DNA of 64,000 nucleotides from Marinarcus sediminis (GTDB lineage Bacteria; Campylobacterota; Campylobacteria; Campylobacterales; Arcobacteraceae), in the NCBI RefSeq assembly GCF_048571275.1, contig NZ_CP182357.1, positions 496,001-560,000 on the forward strand. Reading direction: 5' to 3'. Each line of letters starts with the position of its first letter. The first letter of the stretch is position 1. Made by a program: the position numbers and the translations under genes. Positions 35,535 to 44,137 of the stretch are shown in pieces. The notes beneath the pieces were generated by a model. That model worked only from the letters and a program-made list of their open reading frames with translations. It did not search any database and was not told where the DNA came from.

Positions 35535-36461
35535 TTAAAAACCACCGTACCAATACAATACCAATGGAATATAAACAACTGAAATTAATGTACTCAATAA
35601 AACCGTAAAACTGGCTTTTTCTGGTTTGGCTTTAAGTAATATGGCCAAGGTTACTGTGTTGCCTGCTAAAGGAACAATTGAGAACAAAAAGAGCACTTTA
35701 TAAATATCTTCACTTAAAAAATGAAAAAGATTGTTATCTAAAAATATGATGGCCAAAATAATCGCTGGCCAAAGAATAAATTTATAAAAGTAGGCCACTT
35801 TGATATATTTTTTATCAAAATCATGCTCCAAATCAAAACCTTTCATCCCCATACCCAACATCATCATTCCTAAAATACCATATGCCCATTTAAAACTTTC
35901 AAAGTAAGGAACCACAACTTCAGGTGTTCTTATACCTAAAATATTTAATGTAACCCCAAAAATGAAAGCGTATAACAGTGGTAATTTTGCAACTTTTATC
36001 AACGATTGTTTGGCAGTAAAATTGCCTTTTGCTGTTACAAAAAACCCCGTTGTATTTTCATATAAAAGCGATGCCATCGTAGCAAAAATAAAAATATTCA
36101 CCACTTGTGGTTCAAGTAAAATCATGGCAAGCGGAATACCAAAATAACCCGTATTCCCAGTGCCACAGGTAAACGCTAAGGTATTTAAACTGGGATCTTT
36201 CCAATGTGCTTTATAGTGATGCAAAATGAAAAAAGCGATGGCACTTCCTAACATAAATACAAACACAGGTAAAAAAATCAATTGTAAATTGATATTAATA
36301 GACAAAGTTGCAAAAAATACAACAAAAGGCCCCAAAATATAAATCAAAATAAACGCAACATAATCTCTTTTGACTTTAAAATAGTGTGCCAAAATATAAC
36401 CAATAAAAATATTAAGATACAAAGGAGCAATTTTGCCTAAAAGAGTAAAAAAAAGTGTCAT
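35535..36461 (-). CDS. AEC family transporter (auxin efflux carrier-type permease)
   Basis: This 308-residue protein with about ten membrane helices matches the membrane transport protein family that includes auxin efflux carriers and bacterial malonate or lactate transporters. The signature is the central FTCGTGNTGYFGIPLAMILL, the family's N-x-G-x-x-G-x-P motif near residue 95, and the later PLAGNTVTLAILL near residue 270. The substrate, probably an organic anion or amino acid, cannot be told. It lies between mscS and another permease gene. Confidence 0.85.
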   Translation of the reverse strand: MTLFFTLLGKIAPLYLNIFIGYILAHYFKVKRDYVAFILIYILGPFVVFFATLSININLQLIFLPVFVFMLGSAIAFFILHHYKAHWKDPSLNTLAFTCGTGNTGYFGIPLAMILLEPQVVNIFIFATMASLLYENTTGFFVTAKGNFTAKQSLIKVAKLPLLYAFIFGVTLNILGIRTPEVVVPYFESFKWAYGILGMMMLGMGMKGFDLEHDFDKKYIKVAYFYKFILWPAIILAIIFLDNNLFHFLSEDIYKVLFLFSIVPLAGNTVTLAILLKAKPEKASFTVLLSTLISVVYIPLVLYWYGGF

Positions 36462-36492
36462 TAATCATCCTGCTGAAGTAAGTGTGATTTTA

Positions 36493-37797
36493 CTATAATT
36501 TTAAATAATTTGCCAATACAAAAAGCACTATAACACAAAGCAGATACATTTTATACGTATACGATACATTTAATTTTAACATATCAAGTGCTTTTAAACT
36601 GTATCTGGATTGCATGGTTAAGTTCACACCAGAAAAAGGGGAACTTGAAACAGCCGTTGACCAAGACATTAAAAAGGTCATCGCAAGCAGCGTATGATTG
36701 AGTTCATTCATCCAATTTCCAATGACAGCAATAGAGATAATAGGATGTATTCCAATGAATGACAACAAAATCAAAATCAACAACAACACAGAAGCCACTT
36801 TGGCATCAAACACATCAAAAGGTAACTGAATATTCAAGCCCACTAAAATGGAACTGATTGCCACACCAAAAGCACCTGCAACCAAAAAAAGTGCCAACTC
36901 ATTTTTCATTTTGGGTAACTCTTCAGTAATGTGTTTTCCAAAAAGTCTCATACTGTTTTGCACGGTTGTTTTTAAAGGAAGAATCACCAATGCTAATATA
37001 AGAGAAAAAAATGAGATCAACACTATGATTTTTAACAACGGATAGTAATGATTGGTTACAAGAACCATACCTGCTAATAAAAAAGGCAAATAAAGGGTTT
37101 CAAAATGAATGGGATACCCTTGAAACGTCTTAAAGTCATAATTTTTGTCAAAATGAATTTCAAGGTATGTAATAAAAAATGCCATCAGTGCCAAAAAGAG
37201 TCCTGAAATAATAATTGTCAATGAATTCAAATGAGGGGCATAGGTCATGGCTGCAGCAAAAGCTACAAAAAAAGGTGACCAATACGCATCTGAAGAGAAA
37301 GCTCGGGTCAATACCATGATTTGTATTTTACTCAAAGGAGCATTTTTATAAAGCTTGTCTGCAACCAAAATCAATGAAGAGAGGTTAATAACTGAACCAA
37401 AAAGATGAATGCCCACGTAGGTTTTAAAAAATGCACTTTTACCCGTAGGCAATTGTTTAATTTTTTCCTCTTTTGGAATGGCCACCAATCTTAAAAAAGC
37501 GACTCCAATTAAGAGAGTTAACAAATACTGATTGACCACAATCGCTTTTTTAAAATCGATCTCAAAATGGTTATAACTACTGATAAAAATAGAACAAAAC
37601 GTTAAAATAAGCAAAATATAGATGAGTTTTTTATTGGCAATTTTATGAAAAAGAATCATCAACGCAACCCACGCAAAAATACCAGCAAAAATAAAAAGGT
37701 TGTTGTTGATAAAATAGGCATAATTTGTCAATAAAAAGGAGATAAAGATTAAAATACCGGCAATAGGTTCACTTAATTTCATGCGCGTATTATACAA
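36493..37797 (-). CDS. Multi-pass membrane protein, possible ion/organic acid transporter
   Basis: This 434-residue integral membrane protein has about twelve hydrophobic helices. The long stretch SSDAYWSPFFVAFAAAM and the C-terminal MSWSTAVSSSPFSGVNLTMQ, both helix-breaking polar loops in symmetrical positions, resemble the re-entrant loops of the ion transporter (IT) superfamily such as citrate or TRAP-large-subunit type permeases. I do not recognise the exact family. No substrate-binding protein is encoded nearby. Confidence 0.5.
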   Translation of the reverse strand: MYNTRMKLSEPIAGILIFISFLLTNYAYFINNNLFIFAGIFAWVALMILFHKIANKKLIYILLILTFCSIFISSYNHFEIDFKKAIVVNQYLLTLLIGVAFLRLVAIPKEEKIKQLPTGKSAFFKTYVGIHLFGSVINLSSLILVADKLYKNAPLSKIQIMVLTRAFSSDAYWSPFFVAFAAAMTYAPHLNSLTIIISGLFLALMAFFITYLEIHFDKNYDFKTFQGYPIHFETLYLPFLLAGMVLVTNHYYPLLKIIVLISFFSLILALVILPLKTTVQNSMRLFGKHITEELPKMKNELALFLVAGAFGVAISSILVGLNIQLPFDVFDAKVASVLLLILILLSFIGIHPIISIAVIGNWMNELNHTLLAMTFLMSWSTAVSSSPFSGVNLTMQSRYSLKALDMLKLNVSYTYKMYLLCVIVLFVLANYLKL

Positions 37798-37844
37798 CTT
37801 TTTTATTATATTTGCTAAAATGAAAAAAAATTTAAAGGTTCATT

Positions 37845-38393
37845 TTGATACGACTGGGTTCTTCTTCACAAACGCGTGCACTCCTACTTAAGGCACACCA
37901 TATTGATTTTATACAAAACGGTGGTTCTTTTAATGAAGATGCCATACAAACACCTCATCCAAAATCATTTGTATATGAAGCCACACAAGGGAAGTTCAAT
38001 GAACTTTACAACAAATTTGGTACAGACGATATGCCCCTTTTAGTTGCAGATACAGTCGTCAGCTGTAATGGCGAACTTTTACGAAAAGCAAAAAATAAAG
38101 ACGATGCCAGAAGAATGGTTCAAATGCAAAGCAATAACAGAGTTTCAATTATTACCTGCATGATTTACAAAAGCAAAAAAATTCAACTCATCGACATCTC
38201 TTCAACACACTATGTTTTCAACGAATTTGATAAAAAAGCACTTGATAACTACATCAATTCAGGTGAATGCATGGGAAAAGCGGGAGCAATTATGGTTGAA
38301 GGATTCTGCAAGCCCTATATCAAAAGTGTCCACGGATATGAGAGTACCGCCATGGGATTGTGCGTTGAGAAATTAAAACAAGTCTTAATATAA
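37845..38393 (+). CDS. maf: Maf-like nucleoside triphosphate pyrophosphatase
   Basis: This 182-residue Maf protein hydrolyses non-canonical or modified nucleoside triphosphates to monophosphates and is linked to septum inhibition when overproduced. The N-terminal signature IRLGSSSQTRALLL has the SxxRxxLL motif. LLVADTVVSCNGELLRK holds the catalytic Asp of the ADT motif, and the C-terminus has AGAIMVEGFCKPYIKSVHGYESTAMGL. It precedes the riboswitch by about 40 bp on the same strand and diverges from the upstream transporter gene. Confidence 0.9.
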   Translation: MIRLGSSSQTRALLLKAHHIDFIQNGGSFNEDAIQTPHPKSFVYEATQGKFNELYNKFGTDDMPLLVADTVVSCNGELLRKAKNKDDARRMVQMQSNNRVSIITCMIYKSKKIQLIDISSTHYVFNEFDKKALDNYINSGECMGKAGAIMVEGFCKPYIKSVHGYESTAMGLCVEKLKQVLI

Positions 38394-38431
38394 ATCTAAG
38401 CCTACTGGTGTCATACTTTCTGTAATAACTG

Positions 38432-38508
38432 TTTGACTGGCCAAACTTATCGCGAGGTAAGGACGGAAAGCCACGGGTCTTTGTTTAAGATAGCCGGGTT
38501 GCTTAACT
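38432..38508 (+). promoter_or_regulatory. Cyclic di-GMP-I riboswitch (GEMM type)
   Basis: The core matches the GEMM-I consensus in order. It has GGCCAAAC (38439-38446) for the ligand-binding J1/2 strand. A 6-bp hairpin capped by a GCGA GNRA tetraloop (38446-38461, CTTATC/GGTAAG) follows. Next come GGACGGAAAGCCACGGG (38461-38477) with the intercalating A-rich AAAGCC, a loop, and the closing GATAGCCGGGTTGC (38489-38502) that completes P3 and the tetraloop receptor. Bases I align with G20 and C92 of the Vibrio Vc2 aptamer are G and C, which favours c-di-GMP over cGAMP. The P1 closing stem is weak. A small hairpin, TGCAT/ATGCA (38508-38523) then CTTTT, is the likely expression platform. Confidence 0.82.
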
Positions 38509-38586
38509 GCATTCACTGATGCACTTTTCTCCCCAACTTTTTTGAACATTCAACTTAGATTTGATTAAATTCATAAGGAGAGAGCC

Positions 38587-38763
38587 ATGTTAGAATTTCA
38601 AAAAGGGGCCATCGATAAAATTCTTGTGACGTTGTTATTGATTATTGTGGGAGTGGGTATTGTTTTTATATTCAATACTTGGATTACAAATGATACTACT
38701 GATTTAATGGTTCCTCCAACAAGTAAAATTACTGCCGTTCCAAATGATACACCAGGGAACTGA
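38587..38763 (+). CDS. 58-residue single-pass membrane protein downstream of the c-di-GMP riboswitch
   Basis: An ATG at 38587 with AAGGAGAG 7 bases upstream opens 58 codons ending at TGA 38761. The sequence starts MLEFQKGAIDKILVTLLLII. Residues 11-33 form one hydrophobic helix, followed by a Thr/Asp/Pro-rich tail of about 25 residues. The short charged/polar head, a glycine, and a long hydrophobic helix recall pilin-like signal segments, but no clear prepilin peptidase site is present, so that remains a guess. Gene position makes it the first candidate target of the riboswitch, with the tautomerase gene 18 bp downstream. Confidence 0.65.
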   Translation: MLEFQKGAIDKILVTLLLIIVGVGIVFIFNTWITNDTTDLMVPPTSKITAVPNDTPGN

Positions 38764-38781
38764 CAAATACAAGGATAACTT

Positions 38782-39174
38782 ATGCCGCATTTACAGTTTG
38801 AAATCAACAAAAAAGTCAGCAATAATCTCAAAGAAAAGTTTGCGCAAAGCATCAGAGAAACTTTCAGTGAAGTCATGGATACGGGAACAGATCACATTGC
38901 AATTACCACAAGAGAGTATGAAAAATACAACCTCACCATTGGCAGAGCGAATTCCACAGATGCAATTTGTTTAATGAATTTAGACATAAGAGAAGGAAGA
39001 AGTTTAGAAAAAAGACGGGAACTGGCTCTGCGTTATATGGCGATTGTCAATGAGTTATTTCGCATTGACAATAAAAATCAATACATTACTTTCACTGAAC
39101 ATAAAGGCGAAGATTTCCATATGATTGAGAAATACCTCGGTGCTTGGGAGAGTGGAGAAGATCCTTTGGCTTAA
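38782..39174 (+). CDS. Tautomerase/MIF superfamily protein
   Basis: This 130-residue protein begins MPHLQFEI, so Pro2 becomes the N-terminal proline that serves as the catalytic base of the tautomerase superfamily after Met removal. The beta-alpha-beta pattern of 4-oxalocrotonate tautomerase/MIF follows (KKVSNNLKEKFAQSIRETFSEVM, then HIAITTREYEKYN). The second half repeats the fold with LEKRRELALRYMAIVNELF. Substrate unknown. It is probably co-transcribed with the 58-residue membrane protein and may be under riboswitch control. Its stop overlaps the convergent chemoreceptor gene. Confidence 0.75.
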   Translation: MPHLQFEINKKVSNNLKEKFAQSIRETFSEVMDTGTDHIAITTREYEKYNLTIGRANSTDAICLMNLDIREGRSLEKRRELALRYMAIVNELFRIDNKNQYITFTEHKGEDFHMIEKYLGAWESGEDPLA

Positions 39175-41018
39175 AAGCCAAAAAGACTACTCTCCAATTC
39201 CATTTTTCCAATAAACTCTTTTTCATTGGCATTATCAACCACCACTTTCGCAATTCCTTGAGTCTTAATTGCAATCTCTTTCGTTGTTGATGCCACATTT
39301 GCATTTGATTGTGTTTGCTGATCAAGTTCGGCAACGGCATTATTAATTTGTTCTATACCTGCATATTGCTCTTTACTGGCATTCTCAACACTTTGAATGA
39401 TATCCAATGTTTTGGAAATATTTTCGTGTAGTCCATGGTATCCATGAATCATCTTATCAGCAATCTCTTTCCCATAGTTGGCTTTTGAAGTAGCATTACT
39501 CACAAGTTCTTTAATCTCTTTAGCTGCTTCCGCACTTCGTGAAGCCAAATTTCTTACCTCTTGTGCAACCACAGCAAACCCTTTACCTGCTTCTCCAGCC
39601 GTAGCTGATTCAACAGCTGCATTCAAAGATAAAATATTGGTTTGAAAGGCAATTTGATCAATCACATTAATGGCTTCATAAATGGCTTCAACTTGTTCAT
39701 TGATATTATCCATTGATACCGTTGTCTCTTGTGCTAACTTTTCACCATCGTTTGCAGATTGTTGTAATTGGTTGGCAAAACCAGCCATTTTTATAACGTT
39801 TTCCGTATTATTGGCAATATTACTGGTAATCTCCTCTAAAGCGGCTGCGGTCTCTTCAAGTGAAGCAGCTGCTTGATTGGAAGCACTGCTTAAAGATTCC
39901 ACATTAAATAATAAATCATTCGCACTGCTTTGAAGTATCAATCCATTTTTCTTATTTTCAACCAACATTGCATTGATGATTTCTGCGAGTTGATTTAATC
40001 CTTGTGAGGTTTTACCTGTTGGGTTTGGAACTCTGTGTCTGAAATCCAACTGTTGAAATGTGCTTAATGCTCTTTGTATTTTATTCATATCTCCACATAT
40101 GTTTTCTGCCATAATTGAAAGCATTTCATTGAAAATAACTTTCAACTCATGCAGACTTTTACTGTGGGTATCGTGTTCAATTTGTTTATATAAAATACCA
40201 TTTTTGACCTCTTGGACAATCGCTTTAACATTATCAATAAAAATATTATCCTCTATAATTGCATTTTGTGTTTTAGCAATATTTTCATTGACCACTTTGG
40301 ACATTTGGGAAAACTCATCTTTTCCACTGTCATCTAAATGTTCCACATCGTCACTGACCTTATTTAAATAGTTAAAAAATGACAATAAACCAGTTTGAAA
40401 CTCTTTTAAAGCCTTAATAATAATATTCGCTAAAACAACAGTAATGAATAAAAACAGCCCAATACCAATTAAAGTAATGGTCAATAAAATATTTGAAAGG
40501 ATGTTATCGGCTTTTTGTTTTTCCAGCATCAAAGTGGTATTAATCTCTTTTAATTTTGATTCCAAAGACAAACCTATAGGAACCATTTTTGAAATGATTA
40601 ACAAAGACTCTGATGACTCAACAATTTGATTTTTTTGGAGTTCATCTATTCTTTTAAATGCAAGTTCTTCAAAATATTTGATATACGCTTGATTTAATGC
40701 AATTATTTCCTTGCACAAATTTATATTGGTATCAAGTTCAAGTTCAGATTCTAATTTTACCACTTGTTCATTTAATTCGGTAAAATCACTTTTAACGCTT
40801 TTGGCATTCTTATCATTGGGTGTACGTAAAAATTGGTAAACAGATATTCTACCTTTTAATACCTGTAACATAAAATTATTTGTTTGCTCTGCTGCTCTAC
40901 TTTTTTTTTCTGTAATGCCCTCATAATGAGAATAAACCAAACCAGAAATGACCTGAATCATAATAAAAAGTATCGGTAATATCATTAGTTTTGTACGTGT
41001 ACTCATATTTTTCAACAT
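39171..41018 (-). CDS. Methyl-accepting chemotaxis protein
   Basis: This 615-residue chemoreceptor has an N-terminal membrane helix (about 11-28) and a periplasmic helical-bundle sensor of about 150 residues (with KLNFDL-like helices typical of four-helix or MCP_N domains). A second membrane helix (about 180-202) and a HAMP-like linker follow. The long signalling coiled coil carries the hairpin tip signature EVRNLASRSAEAAKEIKELV, preceded by IDQIAFQTNILSLNAAVESA and AGEAGKGFAVVAQ. The ligand is unknown. A TATAAT lies about 75 bp upstream of the start on the minus strand. No CheW/CheA genes are in the window. Confidence 0.93.
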   Translation of the reverse strand: MLKNMSTRTKLMILPILFIMIQVISGLVYSHYEGITEKKSRAAEQTNNFMLQVLKGRISVYQFLRTPNDKNAKSVKSDFTELNEQVVKLESELELDTNINLCKEIIALNQAYIKYFEELAFKRIDELQKNQIVESSESLLIISKMVPIGLSLESKLKEINTTLMLEKQKADNILSNILLTITLIGIGLFLFITVVLANIIIKALKEFQTGLLSFFNYLNKVSDDVEHLDDSGKDEFSQMSKVVNENIAKTQNAIIEDNIFIDNVKAIVQEVKNGILYKQIEHDTHSKSLHELKVIFNEMLSIMAENICGDMNKIQRALSTFQQLDFRHRVPNPTGKTSQGLNQLAEIINAMLVENKKNGLILQSSANDLLFNVESLSSASNQAAASLEETAAALEEITSNIANNTENVIKMAGFANQLQQSANDGEKLAQETTVSMDNINEQVEAIYEAINVIDQIAFQTNILSLNAAVESATAGEAGKGFAVVAQEVRNLASRSAEAAKEIKELVSNATSKANYGKEIADKMIHGYHGLHENISKTLDIIQSVENASKEQYAGIEQINNAVAELDQQTQSNANVASTTKEIAIKTQGIAKVVVDNANEKEFIGKMELESSLFGF

Positions 41019-41175
41019 TTTTCACCCCTTCGTTATTAAATTTTATGTTCATTGTATTTGATAAATACTTAATTATTATTTAATTTTTTATGATAAATAG
41101 TAAAATAATATTTACCATTATAATTGGTTATTTTAAAATTATTTTTTGATTATTTGTAGAAATGGTAAAAAGAGT

Positions 41176-42996
41176 TTATTTGATTCTTTTTACCAATTGA
41201 GTAGGATTTAAAGCCAAAGAAAATTCAACTTCTTTTGTATCTCCGTGTTGTATAAATGCATCCTCATATTCAAATGAGGTCAAGGTAATGTTTGTAATTT
41301 TAGACTCATTTAAAAACTCTAAAAGAGCACTCCCAACACCACCCTCTTTTTGAGAATCAGAAAACACATACCAGTTTGTGTATGTGTTTGCAAGCTCTTT
41401 TAAAAGTTTCTTATCCAGAGGTTTCACAAATCTTAAATCTAAAATCGCAATGTCATCTCGATGCAGTTGAGCCGTTTGTATCGCTCGTGAAACACCTGCC
41501 CCATACCCTATGAAAAGTTTTGAGCTTCGACCCTCTTTTAAGAGTTGCGCACGACCCAATTTAAATGGCGTGGCTTTAAATTCCAACTCCTCAAAAGCAC
41601 CTCTTGGGTATCTTATCGCACAAGGACTTGAACACGTATACGCAAAATCAACGGCATACTCCAATGTTTTTGTATCCCTTGGTGCACACAAAATCATATT
41701 TGGGATAAATCTTAAATAAGATATATCAAAGGCACCTTGATGGGTCTCTCCATCATTTCCTACAATTCCAGCCCGATCAATGGCAAATACCACGGGAAGA
41801 TTCATCAAGCAGACATCGTGTATGATTTGATCAAACCCTCTTTGCAAAAAAGTAGAATAAATCGTGATAAAAGGTTTGAAACCCTCTTTTGCCATAGCAG
41901 CCATAGAAGTTACGGCATGCTGTTCAGCAATGGCCACATCCCAAAAACGATCAGGATACGCTTTTATGAGTTTATCTAAGCCTGTACCACTTGGCATAGC
42001 AGCAGTGACACCTACTACATTATCATGCTTTTGAGCTAAAGCTAAAAGGGCATCTGAGTAGACAGCTGTTGCAGATTTAACGGAGGCTTTTTTAATAAAT
42101 GCACCTGTCTCTTTATCAAAAGGTCCCACTCCATGCCAGTGTTCATGATGACCTTCAGCAATGGCATAACCTTTACCTTTCATGGTTTTTGCGTGAACAA
42201 TAACAGGTTTTCCCATCCCTTTTGCCAATTTAAGGGTATCAATAATTTCTTGAATATCATGCCCGTCGATGGGACCAATATAATCCACCCCCATCTCTTC
42301 AAAAATAATTCCTGGAGTAATGAGTTTCATACTCTCTTCTATTTTTTTAGCCAAATAGGTGGTACCTTCTGGAAAATGATTTCGTATAACTCTGTCAACT
42401 TTTTCTTTAAAACTTTGATAAAATTTACCCGCAAGCAATTTACTCAAATGTTTACTGATGGCGCCAAAAGGTTTGGCAATTGACATCTCATTGTCATTAA
42501 GAATAATCACCATAGGATATTTTCTGTCCCCCAACTCATTTAACGCTTCATAGACCATTCCTGCACTCATAGAACCATCTCCAATCATTACGATAGGTAC
42601 TCTGTTCTCTTTTTTAAGCCGAATCGCTTTAGCCGCGCCAATGGCAACAGAAATAGACGTAGAACTGTGTCCTGCTACAAAGTAGTCTGCATTGCTCTCT
42701 TTGGGCTTAGTAAAGCCACTTAATCCATTAAACTGTCGTATGGTTTCAAACTCTTCCCAACGTTGAGTTAAGAGTTTATGGGGATAACACTGATGTGATA
42801 CATCAAAAATAAAGGGGTCTGTCTCTACATCAAAAACATAATGCATTCCAATTGTGAGTTCAACAGCACCAAGAGTTGAAGAGAAATGCCCACCGTTTCT
42901 ACTGACTACATCAATGATTCTCTTTCTGATTTGTAAGGCAAGTTCGGTTAACTCTTGTTTGTTTTTATTTTTAATATTCATATCGTTTTTAATCAT
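41176..42996 (-). CDS. dxs: 1-deoxy-D-xylulose-5-phosphate synthase
   Basis: Dxs condenses pyruvate and glyceraldehyde-3-phosphate with thiamine diphosphate, the first step of the non-mevalonate isoprenoid pathway and a precursor step for thiamine and pyridoxal. The 606-residue protein has RNGGHFSSTLGAVELT, the thiamine-binding MIGDGSMSAGMVYEALNE (GDG...N motif), YIGPIDGHD, and the transketolase-type FAIDRAGIVGNDGETHQGAFD. It overlaps the end of hisC. The start at 42996 was kept; an ATG six codons later is also possible. Confidence 0.96.
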   Translation of the reverse strand: MIKNDMNIKNKNKQELTELALQIRKRIIDVVSRNGGHFSSTLGAVELTIGMHYVFDVETDPFIFDVSHQCYPHKLLTQRWEEFETIRQFNGLSGFTKPKESNADYFVAGHSSTSISVAIGAAKAIRLKKENRVPIVMIGDGSMSAGMVYEALNELGDRKYPMVIILNDNEMSIAKPFGAISKHLSKLLAGKFYQSFKEKVDRVIRNHFPEGTTYLAKKIEESMKLITPGIIFEEMGVDYIGPIDGHDIQEIIDTLKLAKGMGKPVIVHAKTMKGKGYAIAEGHHEHWHGVGPFDKETGAFIKKASVKSATAVYSDALLALAQKHDNVVGVTAAMPSGTGLDKLIKAYPDRFWDVAIAEQHAVTSMAAMAKEGFKPFITIYSTFLQRGFDQIIHDVCLMNLPVVFAIDRAGIVGNDGETHQGAFDISYLRFIPNMILCAPRDTKTLEYAVDFAYTCSSPCAIRYPRGAFEELEFKATPFKLGRAQLLKEGRSSKLFIGYGAGVSRAIQTAQLHRDDIAILDLRFVKPLDKKLLKELANTYTNWYVFSDSQKEGGVGSALLEFLNESKITNITLTSFEYEDAFIQHGDTKEVEFSLALNPTQLVKRIK

Positions 42997-44113
42997 ACAC
43001 CTTTACAGTTTTTAAACTCTCTAATACCTCATCTAACTTTTCAATTACAATGCTGTTTTGATCTTCTCGACCAATGGTAATTCGAATAGCATTTAATCCA
43101 TAACCCGTTAAATCACGAATAATAATTCCTCGTTCAAGCAGCTCTTGTGCCACTTGTGCCGAAATATAATCTGCAGGCAATTTAAGGGTAATAAAATTGG
43201 TATAACTTTTAATATACTCTAAGCCTTTCGTTTGGGCATATGTTTCATACTTAACCATCTCTTCAAAGTTTTTTGCAATACACTCATTGACAAAAGCTTC
43301 ATCTTTTAACGCTTCAATGGCAGCAGCTAATGAGAGTGTTGAAATATTAAAAGGGGGTCTTAATTTGTACAAAGTTTTAATAATATCAGGGTGAGCAATA
43401 CCGTATCCTACTCTCATCCCTCCTAATGCATACGCTTTTGAAAATGTTCCTGTATAAATGGCATTAGGGAAAGTATGAATAATATCTGATGCTACAATTC
43501 GTTTCTTTTCATCTTTATATGCTGCGTACTCCATGTATGCACCATCGATAACAACCAACGTATTTTCATCGACCTCTTTTAAAAATTCATACACTTCCTC
43601 TTTATCTAAACATTCACCCAATGGATTGTTTGGCAAACATAAGAAAATGACATCCGCGCCGTGTTGTTTGTACAACGCTTTAAATTGTTCAATATTGTGT
43701 TCATCATCTTCAGTTTTAATAATAGTTGCACCCGTTTGTTTTCCATAAATTTCGTACATTGCAAACGTTGTTTTTGTCATTAAAATAGTCGATTTTTCAT
43801 TGCATTTTGCATGAACACAAAACTCTAGAATTTGATCGCTTCCTGAACCAATAATGATATTATTACTGGCCACTTGATATTTCTCCCCTAATGCCTCTTT
43901 TAACTCAAACATAGAGTCATCTGGGTACATGAACATATTTTTTGACAAACTTTGAATCTTTTGTGTCACCAAAGGTGAAGTTCCATATGGATTCTCATTT
44001 GAAGCGAGTTTAATAATATCACATGGGTTGATTCCATACTCTCGAACAACTAACTCAATTGGTTTACCTGCTTCATAGGTCTTAACATTATCTAATACTT
44101 GGTTAAATTTCAT
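42989..44113 (-). CDS. hisC: Histidinol-phosphate aminotransferase
   Basis: HisC transaminates histidinol phosphate with glutamate; in this phylum it may also serve aromatic amino acid synthesis. The 374-residue class I/II aminotransferase has IKLASNENPYGTSP at its N-terminus, GSGSDQILEFCVHA, LCLPNNPLGECLD, VIDGAYMEY, and the PLP-lysine motif TGTFSKAYALGGMRVGYG near residue 225. It follows pheA by 24 bp, which supports a dual role with prephenate metabolism. Confidence 0.93.
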   Translation of the reverse strand: MKFNQVLDNVKTYEAGKPIELVVREYGINPCDIIKLASNENPYGTSPLVTQKIQSLSKNMFMYPDDSMFELKEALGEKYQVASNNIIIGSGSDQILEFCVHAKCNEKSTILMTKTTFAMYEIYGKQTGATIIKTEDDEHNIEQFKALYKQHGADVIFLCLPNNPLGECLDKEEVYEFLKEVDENTLVVIDGAYMEYAAYKDEKKRIVASDIIHTFPNAIYTGTFSKAYALGGMRVGYGIAHPDIIKTLYKLRPPFNISTLSLAAAIEALKDEAFVNECIAKNFEEMVKYETYAQTKGLEYIKSYTNFITLKLPADYISAQVAQELLERGIIIRDLTGYGLNAIRITIGREDQNSIVIEKLDEVLESLKTVKVYD

Positions 44114-44137
44114 ACACTTATCCCTTTTTATATCGAA

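Noticed and set aside
38400..38530. Signal recognition particle RNA
   Set aside because: The GGAAGGAAGCAG-type SRP core is absent; the order of GNRA hairpin, GGACGGAAAGCC and GCCGGGTTGC fits a c-di-GMP-I aptamer instead.
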